The notes beneath the pieces were generated by a model, which was given only the letters and a program-made list of their open reading frames with translations, was not told the DNA's origin and ran no database searches. A program made the translations under genes and the position numbers. 64,000 nucleotides of DNA, taken from Apiosordaria backusii (lineage: Eukaryota > Ascomycota > Sordariomycetes > Sordariales > Lasiosphaeriaceae). The DNA is taken from positions 1,612,001 through 1,676,000 of the forward strand of contig JAUKTV010000004.1 of the NCBI GenBank assembly GCA_030549205.1, written 5' to 3'. Shown here one piece after another: positions 1-9,894 of the stretch (positions are counted from its first letter, which is position 1; every line of letters begins with the position of its first letter).

Positions 1-1
1 C

Positions 2-3000
2 ACCAAGTTCGTTGCCATTGTCAACACCATCAACCTGCTGGATGCGCTCTGCCAGTTTCCCAACTCCAACGTTATGTACTGGTTGGATGGTAAAGATCGC
101 ATTGACTGGCTCAAGCAAGTCGGCAAGGAACTCGAGCGCAATCTGAAGAACAACTCCTTGCCACCGCATCTTCGCCTACCGGCTGATCAGGCATCTGAGC
201 AGCTCATGAGCATTCTCACCAAGGCTCTGGAGCGTAAGCCTGAGGACTTGGAACCACTCCTCAGCTTGATCGAGTCCGTCACAGCCGATGACTTCCGTGA
301 GACACAGGCCCTTCTTTCGCACATCTACAAGCATATCATCTGCAGCACCAACATCGACTTTTGGAGAACCGTGGTTCTCAGGTGTCTCGACATCTATGCA
401 GGAAGGACTGCCTCCCAGCGGACAAAGTGGTATCTGATCCACAACATCGTCAACCCGATTCTTGCGATGGACGTCATGCGGCACTGGAATAAAAAGACCA
501 ATGGACCACGGTTCTTGGACAAGACAATTATTGACTCGATCAACACCAAGATCTGGAAGGCGAATCCCACAGGACCCCATGATGACCTCTCTCAGCCCCG
601 CATCGACCATACTAGAATGGAGGTGTTGCAACTCTCGGCAATGCTTGTCAAGTATCATCACAATATCCTCGAATACTTCAGAAAGGACTTCATCAAGTTT
701 GGCTGGACGTATATTCGTCTGGACGATGTCATCAACAAGCATGCGGCGTATGTAGTTATTGGCTACTTTATCGCGCATTACGAAACACCAGTCAAGATCG
801 TGACCCAAATCTACTCGTCCTTGCTTAAGACGAATCAGAACGAGGGGAGGTCTCTTGTCACACAAGCACTGGAGCTGATGGCACCTGTTATGCCCAAGCA
901 TTGCGCAGTGAGTCCAGGCGATCGGAATCCGCCCTGGGCCATGGCTCCCCGTCGGATTTTGGCCGAGGAGAGTCAGAATGCGCAGCAGATTACTTGCATT
1001 TTCCACTTCTTGGTCCGGCACCCAGATCTGTTTTACGATTCTAGGGACAAGTTTGCCGTGGTCATTATTCAGTGTCTCCGTAAAGTCGCGTCTCCTCCGA
1101 ACCCATCAAACGAAAGCAAGAAGCTTGCTCTGAACATGATGTGGCTCATCTGGCAGTGGGAGCAGCGGAGAGTGGAAGGAAAGCGCAGCGAGCCAGTTCG
1201 CGCTTTGTCAGAGTCACCCAATACCAAGAAGCGGAGGCTTGAGGATGCAGCAGGCTCCTCTCCTTCTGCTACCAGACAGCCGGAGCGCGCCGACTATCAG
1301 ATCCCAGCAATGGCTCGCCAAAAGATGATCAAGTACTTGGTTGAGTTCATTGCGCAGCTCAATGAACGCTATCCACTCCCTTCAGCCAGGCCGCTTGCTT
1401 CAGCGGCACCCTCGCTCCCGGCACCGGCTCCGCCTTCCACAGATCTCTGCAAGAAGGCGTTGACGCTGCTCTACAACCTCTTGCAACCCCAGTATTGGGG
1501 AGACCTGGAAGTAGACTTGTTCCCCAATGTCACCGATCTGGTCCTCGTGAGCGACAAGGCCGTGGCGGTTCTTACAGCCGATCCTTCGTCAGAAAAGGAG
1601 AACCCGAAGTTCGATGACAAGTTCACCACCAACATCATCAACACTCTGCAAGTTGTCCGCACTATTCTCAACTTCAAGTCGGATGACTGGATCCAGAAGA
1701 ACATGACTCAGATCCAGCGGATTCTGGAGAAGTGTCTTAAGTGCGAGCACCCCGAGATTCAGGACTGTTTGCATCTAGCCGACAAAAAGTATGACGGTGA
1801 CCGGGATATCAAGCCAATCGTCAAGCGCATCCTTGATGCCGTTCCGGAAGATGTTCCGATGGAGGATGCCGATGCTGATGGTGAGACCGAGGCGCAGACC
1901 TCTGAGATCGTCACTTTCCTCTCCGGTATTGCGACTGAGAGCATGAATGCTGGCAACTATGTTTCTGGCATCAATATTCTGTGGTCTCTTGGACGCCGCA
2001 AACCTGAGGCAATTGACCAGCACATACCTGCTATTATGAAATCCTTGCAAGCGAAACTAGCCAGAGACCACGTTTCTCATTATGCGTTCTTGGCCCATCA
2101 AGCCAGCGGGACGCGGCAAGCGGACGGACAAAGCGCTGCGACAGAGATGAAGCCCTATGATCTCGAGGTCCAAACAGGTCTCATTCTCAAGGCTATTGAG
2201 GTTACTGCCATGCGGATGGACATCCTCGGAGACAACCGTCGCCCTTTTCTGAGTGTGTTAGCGACCATTGTCGAGAAGTCTTTGCACGTTGGCCTTTGCG
2301 AGAAGATTCTCGAGATGGTGGAAGGCTGGGTGTTCCGCTCAGAAGGCACATGGCCAACCCTAAAGGAGAAGACAGCCGTGTTGCACAAGATGATCACCTT
2401 TGAGCACCGTCAAGACCCGACGCTGTTGATGAAGTTTTTGGACCTCGTCATTCGCATTTATGAAGACCCCAAGATCACGCGCACAGAGCTCACTGTTCGC
2501 ATGGAGCATGCATTCCTTATTGGAACAAGGGCTCAGGATGTGGAGATGCGCAACAAGTTCATGTCCATCTTTGACAAGAGCTTGTCCAAGACAGCAAGCA
2601 CTCGGCTGGCATATGTCATCTTGAACCAGAACTGGGACACGCTGGCTGATTCATACTGGCTGGCCCAAGCATCACAGCTCTTGCTTGGTGGCGTCGACAT
2701 GAACCCCACAATCCAGCTTCAGACGGACGACTTCCGAACCCTGCCACTCTCGGCTCTGGGTGGGATCTATGCCAAGGATACTCGAGAACCAGAGCTCATT
2801 ACTGACGACAAATATGAGGCATTCATGGCTAGCCACCGCCGGTTCATCTCGGAACTCGGTGAGGTGAGGGTGCGTGATATCCTCGAGCCCGTCACCCAGT
2901 TACAGCACATCGATGCCAAGTTTTCCGATCAACTTTGGGTGGCGCTGTTCCCCATGTTCTGGTCTGCCACAGCCAAGGAGGACCGGGCCGACCTCGAGCG

Positions 3001-6000
3001 CGGGATGGTGACTCTCCTTACTAAGGATTACCACTCCCGGCAAATGGACAAGAGGCCAAATGTCGTCCAGTCGCTCATGAATGCAGCTGTTCGCACTTGG
3101 CCTGATTGCAAGATCCCGCCTCATGTGCTCAAGTTTACCGCGAAGACATATGATGCGTGGTACACGGCACTCTATCAGCTGGAGAAGGCTGCTATCAAGC
3201 CCGAAATCGACTCAGTGGCTGTTCGTGAGAGTAACCTGGACGCCTTGGTTGAGCTTTATGCTTCCCTTGGGGAGGATGATCTCTTTTACGGGACCTGGCG
3301 TCGGCGTTGCCAATTTGTTGAGAGCAATGCTGCGTTATCATATGAGCAGCATGGCATGTGGGAGAAGGCTCAACGCATGTATGAGAACGCGCAAATTAAG
3401 GCGAGGACAGGCGTCGTGCCGTTTTCGGAGTCTGAATACATGCTGTGGGAGGACCAGTGGGTGATTTGCGCCCAGAAGCTTCAGCAGTGGGAGGTTCTTC
3501 AGGATTTCGCCAAACACGAGAACTTTCAGGATCTCTTGCTTGAATGTGCCTGGCGCAATACTGAGTACTGGCAAAACGCTGAGAATAGGGAGCAGCTTGA
3601 TGGGCTCATCAAGGGTGTCATGGACGCGCCAACGCCGAGGCGCTCGTTCTTCCAGGCCTTCATGTCTCTGCTCAAGTACCATAATAAGCAGGAGGGTATG
3701 CCGGAATTCAATCGGGTTGTCGACGAAGCCATTCAGCTGTCGATCCGTAAGTGGCATCAGCTTCCGGAGCGTCTTACGGCTGCGCATATTCCGGTTCTTC
3801 AAAACTTCCAGCAACTTGTTGAGCTTCATGATGCTAGTGTCATCTGCCAGAGCCTTGCGGCCACCAACCAGAACAACCTCGATGTCAAGTCGGGCGAGCT
3901 TAAACTCTTGCTCACGACGTGGCGGGATCGCCTGCCAAACACATGGGACGATATCGTGGCCTGGCAGGATCTGGTGACTTGGAGACAGCACATCTTTGGG
4001 CTGATCAACAACACTTATCTCCAGTTGCTTCCTCCGCAAGGACAAAATGCCGGTGGTGCTTCGTATGCCTACCGTGGATATCACGAAACGGCGTGGATCA
4101 TCAACCGCTTTGCTCATGTCGCTAGAAAACACGCACTGCCGGATGTTTGCATCGGGCAGCTCACCCGCATTTACACGCTCCCTAACATCGAGATCCAGGA
4201 AGCCTTCCTCAAGCTCCGAGAGCAAGCCAAGTGCCACTACCAGAATCCGGATGAGCTGACCAGCGGGTTGGACGTCATCAACAATACCAACCTCAACTAT
4301 TTCAACACGACGCAAAAGGCCGAGTTTTACACTCTCAAGGGCATGTTCCAGGAGAAGCTCGGGCAAAAGGAGGAGGCGGACAGCTCCTATGGCACTGCTC
4401 TGTACTACGATATCACCGCAGCCAAGGCATGGGCAGAATGGGGCTATTTCAATGACCGGAAGTTCAAGGAAAATCCGGCAGATCTCAGCACGGCCAAGCA
4501 GGCTGTTACGAGCTATCTGCAGGCCGCTTCCAGCTACAAGAACCACAAGTCTCGAAAGCTGGTTGCTCGGATTCTCTGGCTTCTCAGCCTGGATGATGCT
4601 AATGGCACTATTGCTGGAGGGTTTGACGACTTCAAAGGCGACATTCACGTCTGGTGGTGGATCACGTTTGTGCCACAGCTTCTCAATGGCATCTCGCACA
4701 AGGAGGCGCCGAGAGTGTACGCCATTCTCATCAAGATTGCCAAGACATTCCCTCAGGCGCTCTACTTCCAGCTGCGTACCAGCAAGGAAGACTACATCTC
4801 GATCAAGAAGGCTCAGGAGGCGAAGGCCCGACAGCGCAGTCAGCAAGCAGCCGCCGCTGCCAACAAGCCCAATGGCTCGCCAGCTGTCGCCAAACAAGAA
4901 GCAGGAGCTGCTGGCATGAAGACTGAGGGAGCCGATGGTTCTCGACCCGCTACAGCAAACGGCGACAATGCTGGACAAATCAAGACCGAGCCCAAGGAGG
5001 GTGGAAATCCAAACAGTGCTGCCCCTGCGCCGGCTGAGCAGCAAACGAGTCACAAGAAGCAGCCGTGGGAGCTTACTGAGGAAATTATGAGCGTGCTCAA
5101 GACTGCATTCCCTCTGCTGGCTTTATCGATGGAGACCATGGTGGACATGATCCAGAAGCATTTCAAGTGCCCCCCTGATGACGACGCCTACCGCCTGATT
5201 GTGGCCTTGTTCAACGACAGCCTGTCTTACGTTAGTCGCACACCACAGCTGTACGCCAGAGAGGTCAAGCTTCCCCAGGCGACGGAGTCCAACATCATTC
5301 GGTTTGCTGAGACGATACTGCCGGCCCACATCCGGAGCTCGTTTGAGGCCGACTTTGTTCGGGTCAAGCCCACCATGTACGAGTACATCCACAAGCTCCG
5401 CAAATGGCGCGACAAGTTTGAGGAGAAACTGGACCGCCGGCAGACACCGCAGCCTCTGGAGTCGTTCGCGCATTACTCTCCGCACCTGAGCGAGTTCCGG
5501 TACCAGAAGTTTGATGATGTTGAGGTTCCGGGACAATACCTCCAGCACAAGGACAAGAACCAGGACTTTATCCGGATTGAGAGATTCTTGCCGAATGTCG
5601 ACCTCGTGCGAAACACGGGCAGCACGCACCGCCGTCTCAAGATCCGTGGCCATGATGGGAGCATGCATGCGTTTATGGTTCAACATCCGGCGCATCGCCA
5701 ATGCCGTCGGGAGGAGCGTGTACTGCAGCTGTTCCGCCAACTCAACCAGACCCTGGCCAGCAAGAAGGAGAGCCGCCGCCGCGACCTGCAATTCACGTTG
5801 CCGTTGATGATCCCGATTGCGCCGACATTCCGGCTGGTCCAGGAGGATACTTCTTGGATTTCGCTCCAGGCCATCTACGAGGACCACTGCCGCCGCAATG
5901 GTATTTCCAAGGACGAGCCAATCATGTACACCATGGAGAAGCTGAGAGCACTCATGGACAATAAAGGAGGTGTAAGTTTCCGCTCCGGCCCTGGACATTC

Positions 6001-6724
6001 TGGACCAGCCCACCCTAACCAGGTTTTTTCTCTACAGCAAAAGCCCGAACAGCTCAATACGGCTCGCTTGGAGGTGATGCGGGCCATCCAGGAGAAGTAT
6101 GTCGACCACACCATCGCGTTGGAGTACTTCCAGCTGGCCTATCCCGAGTTTTCCGAGTTTTGGCTGTTCCGCAGGCGCTTCGCGTACCAACTGGCGGCAC
6201 TGACGTTCATGACGTATACCCTTCACATCGACAAGCGGTACCCGAACAAGTTCAACATTTCCAGGAAGACGGGCAACATTTGGGGTTCGGAGCTTATTTC
6301 TCTGATTGCCACCAACCGCCCGATCTTTTATCACTCGGAGCACGTGCCTTTCCGGCTGACACCCAACATGCAAACACTCATGGGCCCGCTGGCGACCGAG
6401 GGAATCTTTGCGGCGTCGATCATGGCGATTGCGCGGTGTCTGACGGAGCCGCAGTTCCAGCTGGAGCACGCGCTGACGCTCTATGTGCGGGATGAGATGA
6501 TGTGGTGGTTTACTTCGAATAGGGCTACGAGCCTTACCGAGACTCAGCTGCGGGAGACGGTGCAGGCGAATTGCGATATCGTGGTCAAGAAGGCTGTTTC
6601 GCTGGCTCAGGCCCCGGCGGCCAACTTGCCGGCGCACCAGACGGTGATTGATTTGATCAGTAAGGCGGTGAACCCGGTTAGTTTGGCGGTTACACAGGAT
6701 CCGTTGTGGATGCCGTGGTTGTAG
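2..6724 (+). CDS. tra1: Tra1, SAGA/NuA4 PIKK-family pseudokinase scaffold (5' part outside window)
   Basis: C-terminal 2218 residues of Tra1, the very large scaffold that lets the SAGA and NuA4 acetyltransferase complexes bind transcription activators. The frame is open from base 2, so the start lies upstream; the family is about 3,700-3,900 aa. The visible part begins in HEAT-like helical repeats, continues into the FAT domain, then a low-complexity Ala/Gly/Lys linker (about nt 4820-5060), then the PI3K-like domain starting near nt 5560 (motif IERFLPNVDLVR). It lacks the catalytic residues of true PIKKs, as expected for Tra1. It ends in a FATC tail closing with DPLWMPWL. One intron is inferred at 5972-6037 (GTAAGT donor, CCCTAACC branch, TACAG acceptor). 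It is 66 nt, phase 0 and stop-free, so the frame also reads through it; removal joins MDNKGG to QKPEQLN, which fits the family better. Identity is strong; the intron is inferred from signals. Confidence 0.95.
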   Translation, partial: TKFVAIVNTINLLDALCQFPNSNVMYWLDGKDRIDWLKQVGKELERNLKNNSLPPHLRLPADQASEQLMSILTKALERKPEDLEPLLSLIESVTADDFRETQALLSHIYKHIICSTNIDFWRTVVLRCLDIYAGRTASQRTKWYLIHNIVNPILAMDVMRHWNKKTNGPRFLDKTIIDSINTKIWKANPTGPHDDLSQPRIDHTRMEVLQLSAMLVKYHHNILEYFRKDFIKFGWTYIRLDDVINKHAAYVVIGYFIAHYETPVKIVTQIYSSLLKTNQNEGRSLVTQALELMAPVMPKHCAVSPGDRNPPWAMAPRRILAEESQNAQQITCIFHFLVRHPDLFYDSRDKFAVVIIQCLRKVASPPNPSNESKKLALNMMWLIWQWEQRRVEGKRSEPVRALSESPNTKKRRLEDAAGSSPSATRQPERADYQIPAMARQKMIKYLVEFIAQLNERYPLPSARPLASAAPSLPAPAPPSTDLCKKALTLLYNLLQPQYWGDLEVDLFPNVTDLVLVSDKAVAVLTADPSSEKENPKFDDKFTTNIINTLQVVRTILNFKSDDWIQKNMTQIQRILEKCLKCEHPEIQDCLHLADKKYDGDRDIKPIVKRILDAVPEDVPMEDADADGETEAQTSEIVTFLSGIATESMNAGNYVSGINILWSLGRRKPEAIDQHIPAIMKSLQAKLARDHVSHYAFLAHQASGTRQADGQSAATEMKPYDLEVQTGLILKAIEVTAMRMDILGDNRRPFLSVLATIVEKSLHVGLCEKILEMVEGWVFRSEGTWPTLKEKTAVLHKMITFEHRQDPTLLMKFLDLVIRIYEDPKITRTELTVRMEHAFLIGTRAQDVEMRNKFMSIFDKSLSKTASTRLAYVILNQNWDTLADSYWLAQASQLLLGGVDMNPTIQLQTDDFRTLPLSALGGIYAKDTREPELITDDKYEAFMASHRRFISELGEVRVRDILEPVTQLQHIDAKFSDQLWVALFPMFWSATAKEDRADLERGMVTLLTKDYHSRQMDKRPNVVQSLMNAAVRTWPDCKIPPHVLKFTAKTYDAWYTALYQLEKAAIKPEIDSVAVRESNLDALVELYASLGEDDLFYGTWRRRCQFVESNAALSYEQHGMWEKAQRMYENAQIKARTGVVPFSESEYMLWEDQWVICAQKLQQWEVLQDFAKHENFQDLLLECAWRNTEYWQNAENREQLDGLIKGVMDAPTPRRSFFQAFMSLLKYHNKQEGMPEFNRVVDEAIQLSIRKWHQLPERLTAAHIPVLQNFQQLVELHDASVICQSLAATNQNNLDVKSGELKLLLTTWRDRLPNTWDDIVAWQDLVTWRQHIFGLINNTYLQLLPPQGQNAGGASYAYRGYHETAWIINRFAHVARKHALPDVCIGQLTRIYTLPNIEIQEAFLKLREQAKCHYQNPDELTSGLDVINNTNLNYFNTTQKAEFYTLKGMFQEKLGQKEEADSSYGTALYYDITAAKAWAEWGYFNDRKFKENPADLSTAKQAVTSYLQAASSYKNHKSRKLVARILWLLSLDDANGTIAGGFDDFKGDIHVWWWITFVPQLLNGISHKEAPRVYAILIKIAKTFPQALYFQLRTSKEDYISIKKAQEAKARQRSQQAAAAANKPNGSPAVAKQEAGAAGMKTEGADGSRPATANGDNAGQIKTEPKEGGNPNSAAPAPAEQQTSHKKQPWELTEEIMSVLKTAFPLLALSMETMVDMIQKHFKCPPDDDAYRLIVALFNDSLSYVSRTPQLYAREVKLPQATESNIIRFAETILPAHIRSSFEADFVRVKPTMYEYIHKLRKWRDKFEEKLDRRQTPQPLESFAHYSPHLSEFRYQKFDDVEVPGQYLQHKDKNQDFIRIERFLPNVDLVRNTGSTHRRLKIRGHDGSMHAFMVQHPAHRQCRREERVLQLFRQLNQTLASKKESRRRDLQFTLPLMIPIAPTFRLVQEDTSWISLQAIYEDHCRRNGISKDEPIMYTMEKLRALMDNKGGVSFRSGPGHSGPAHPNQVFSLQQKPEQLNTARLEVMRAIQEKYVDHTIALEYFQLAYPEFSEFWLFRRRFAYQLAALTFMTYTLHIDKRYPNKFNISRKTGNIWGSELISLIATNRPIFYHSEHVPFRLTPNMQTLMGPLATEGIFAASIMAIARCLTEPQFQLEHALTLYVRDEMMWWFTSNRATSLTETQLRETVQANCDIVVKKAVSLAQAPAANLPAHQTVIDLISKAVNPVSLAVTQDPLWMPWL
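5972..6037 (+). other. Stop-free 66-nt intron in tra1
   Basis: GTAAGT donor, CCCTAACC branch site and TACAG acceptor. The length is a multiple of three and there is no stop, so retention would add 22 residues inside the pseudokinase domain. Confidence 0.8.
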
Positions 6725-7441
6725 ATGGGACAGGGGAGGGGTGTATGATATGAGAGGGATACTATATTGGGTATTGTGTTGTATGGATACGGGTATGGTT
6801 GGGGATATTGGGGTTGTCTTGCAGGAACAGGCGTTGAATTGGTTTTTTATGGTTGGTGGGTGATTAAGGTATAGCGAAGGGTTTTGTTATGGGTCCTGGA
6901 CTTGGGAGAGCGGGAGGAAAATGGGATATTGGTGGAGATTCATGGATTAGACTTTTCTGCTTGTTTGATACCAATGCGATGCTTTATAACCACCTGTGCT
7001 TGATGAATGAGTGACTTGTGTGATCTTCTTTGACTTGGTGATGAACACCCCCCTCTAGAGTAAAGAAAGATGTGGTCTGTGCACTGAGCCAAGCTCAGGT
7101 GAGCACGCGACCCCGCCAAACCGCGTCGGTTTCTTGGCAGCCGCGTTCCCAGGTCGATCACAGTTGGTTGCGCCTTGCAAAATATTGACATTCAAGCTAC
7201 AGAACGGCCACTTCCTGAAAAGAAAAAAAAAAGGTGGAAATTTGGGGGCAGGCAATTCGAGCAACTACGAGGCCACGAGAGAAGAATATTCCGCAATCAC
7301 ATGCCGACATCCATTTGGCGACCACTCGACGACCGACCGACACCAACCTGCCACTCACTCTCTCTAGCGACAGAAAACCCATGAAGAAGCGGCAGCACCA
7401 CCACCACCACCACCACCAGCAACCAGCATAGGCATCCATCG
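6725..7441. other. Intergenic, TRA1 3' flank and CDC16 5' flank
   Basis: No credible gene. It holds a G-rich TRA1 3' flank, a short poly-A run near 7221, and a CAC microsatellite of about eight units near 7395-7420 just upstream of the CDC16 start. Confidence 0.6.
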
Positions 7442-9572
7442 ATGACATCGTCGTCACGAGCAAACAGCAACATGGAGAAATTCCTCCGCGACTGGCGCCA
7501 GGACGCCATGAACAAAGCCCAATACGACTCTGCCATTTATATCGGAGATAAGTTGCTAGCTATGACCCGTATGTCTTCTTCTTTATCCCTCCCCCCCCTC
7601 CCCCCCTCCCCCAACCCTAACCAGGGCACTAATAACTGTGAATTGAGCAGGAGACGACAACGACGCCTTCTTCCTCGCCCAAGTCCACTTCGCCGCGGGG
7701 AACTACACCCGCGCGCACGCCCTGCTGGCGAAACACGGACTTATCACTAGTCGAAACGCGTCATGTCGGTATCTAGCTGCGCATTGTTTGATTAAACAAG
7801 GGCTGTTTGGGGAGGCGTTGGGGTTGCTGGGGGAGTATTCGGTTGTGCATTTGTTTGGGGGTAACCAAAGCCACAACGGTCCCAAGAGGAAGACGAGTCG
7901 AACCACTTCCCACAATATTGGTTCTAAGCTTGGGGCGGATAATAGGAATAAATCGAGGTTGGGGACACGAGGGGGGGGTTCGGGAGAAGGAGAGGGAGGA
8001 GAGGGGGAGGGGAGGGAGGGAACAGCACACAGGAAATACGAAGCAGCCATGTGTTTCCTCCGCGGGCTCTGCTACGCCAAGCAAAACGCCTTTGACCGCG
8101 CAAAGGAGGCATACAAGGACGCGCTGAGGATCGATGTCCAGTGCTACGAGGCGTTTAGCCAGCTGGTGAAGAACAACTTGATGAGTCCGGATGAGGAGGA
8201 CGAGTTTATGCAGTCGCTCGACTTTGGGAGTTTGACTACTCGGGATGATAAAGGGGGGGAGCCAGACGAGGAAGCGGGGGATTATGTGCATATGCTGTAT
8301 CAGACGCAGCTGTCGAAATACCGACATCCGATGGCGTTTAATACCGCGATTGAGAGTTTGACTACGCATTATGGGCTGGAGGGGAACGCGGATATTATGC
8401 TGGCGAGGGCGGATCAGCTTTATACGCAGTGCAGGTTTAGGGACGCGCTGGCGGTGACGGAGGGGATACTGGAGGGGGATAAGTATAACTTTGGGGTGTA
8501 TCCGATACATTTGGCTTGTTTGTATGAGCTGAGGAAGACGAATGTGCTTTTTTTGATTGCGCACGAGCTGGCGGATAATTACCCGGAGGAACCGGCGAGT
8601 TGGTTGGCGGTGGGGATATATTACTTTGCTACGGGGAAGATTGCGGAGGCGAGGAGGTATTTTTCAAAGGCGTCGATGATGGACGCAAACTTTGGGCCGG
8701 CGTGGATTGGGTTTGCGCATACGTTTGCGGCGGAGGGGGAGCACGACCAGGCTGTTACTGCTTATAGCACCGCGGCGAGGTTGTTTACGGGCACGCATTT
8801 GCCGCAGGTGTTTTTGGGGATGCAGAACCACGCGATGAACAACATGACGGCGGCGGAGGAGTTTTTGAAGACGGGGTACGGGCTTTGCAGGAGCGATCCG
8901 CTGCTGTTGAATGAGATGGGGATTGTGTGTTACCATCAGGACCGGGCGAGGGAGGCGGCAGCGTTTTTTAGGGAGGCGTTGAAAGTGGCGGAGGAGACGG
9001 AGAGTGATTCTACGGCTTGGTTGGGGGCGAGGACGAACTTGGGGCACGCGTATAGGAGATTGAAAATGTGGGAGGAGGCGCTGGGGGAGTTTGATGCTGT
9101 GCTGAGGGAGGGGGGGAAGGATGCCGGGGTTTTTGCGGCAAAGGGGTTGATTTATTTGGATTTGGGGCAGGCGGGGAGGGCGGTGGAGGTGCTGCATGAG
9201 GCGTTGGGGATTTGGCCTCAGGACCCGGTGGCAACCGAGTTGCTGGGCAAGGCGTTGGAGATGAGTATGGAGACTGGGTTGGGTTTGGGGGGGGAACAGG
9301 GGCTGGTGGTTCCGGGGGAGGAAAGGGGGGAGGTGGTTGTGGAGGATGAAGGGGTGGGGGAAGGGGAGGAGGAGTTGGAGAGGTTTGAGGAGGTTATTGA
9401 GCAGAGAAAAAGGGCGGCGAGAGAGAGGGTTGCGAGGAGAGGGAGAGGTGGGGGTTCGGTGGATAAAGGGAAGGGGGTTGCTGGACGAGGAGGTGGGACG
9501 ATGAGAAGAGGGATGGGAAGGGGGCAAGGGCCGTGGGCGGCTGGTGATATTGACATGAGTGATGAGGAGTAG
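7442..9572 (+). CDS. cut9: Anaphase-promoting complex subunit Cdc16/Cut9 (APC6)
   Basis: TPR scaffold subunit of the anaphase-promoting complex, the ubiquitin ligase that degrades securin and cyclins. Two exons: 7442-7568 and 7651-9572, joined across an 82-nt intron (GTATGT donor, GCACTAATAAC branch, AGCAG acceptor), giving 682 aa. The N-terminus (MEKFLRDWRQDAMNKAQYDSA) and following CRYLAAHCLIKQG are typical of fungal Cut9. At least seven TPR helical pairs follow (about residues 150-560), for example DNYPEEPASWLAVGIYYFATG. The tail is acidic, then Arg/Gly-rich, ending DIDMSDEE. Odd: a basic then Gly/Glu-rich insertion of about 50 residues (nt 7870-8025) between the first TPR units. A second Met 10 codons inside (nt 7472) fits the family start better, so the true start may be there. 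Confidence 0.92.
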
Positions 9573-9894
9573 GAGGGCCTTTATCACGAAGACGATGTCG
9601 AGGACTGAGGAAGTGTACGTTACTGGACGACGACATGATGGATACTGTTTTGTGTAGGTATGTGACTTGGCTGCATTACATTAGCGATGGCGTTGGGTTA
9701 TCATAAGGCTGAAAAAAGCACGGCATGGCGGTATGATATGGTATGGTATAAAAGAGGTCAAAATTGCGCTATGGTAACTAGTCATTAGAGATTCCAGATC
9801 CCAGTGTCTGAGGTATTCATCTTGGTCTGTTGCCTTTATCACGTTGTCGTTTCTCTACTCCTGTTGTCTTTCTCGTCTAACCGCTGAGCCACAC
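9573..9894. other. Convergent intergenic space
   Basis: 3' flanks of Cdc16 (+) and acetoacetyl-CoA synthetase (-). A short direct repeat (tatgatatggtatggtata) lies near 9731; no gene is seen. Confidence 0.6.

Noticed and set aside
3338..5053. Open frame of 571 aa antisense to TRA1
   Set aside because: A shadow caused by the codon bias of TRA1; no motif, no splice or start support.
8664..9587. Open frame of 307 aa antisense to CDC16
   Set aside because: Pro/Arg/His/Leu-rich reading of the complement of G-rich codons; no domain.
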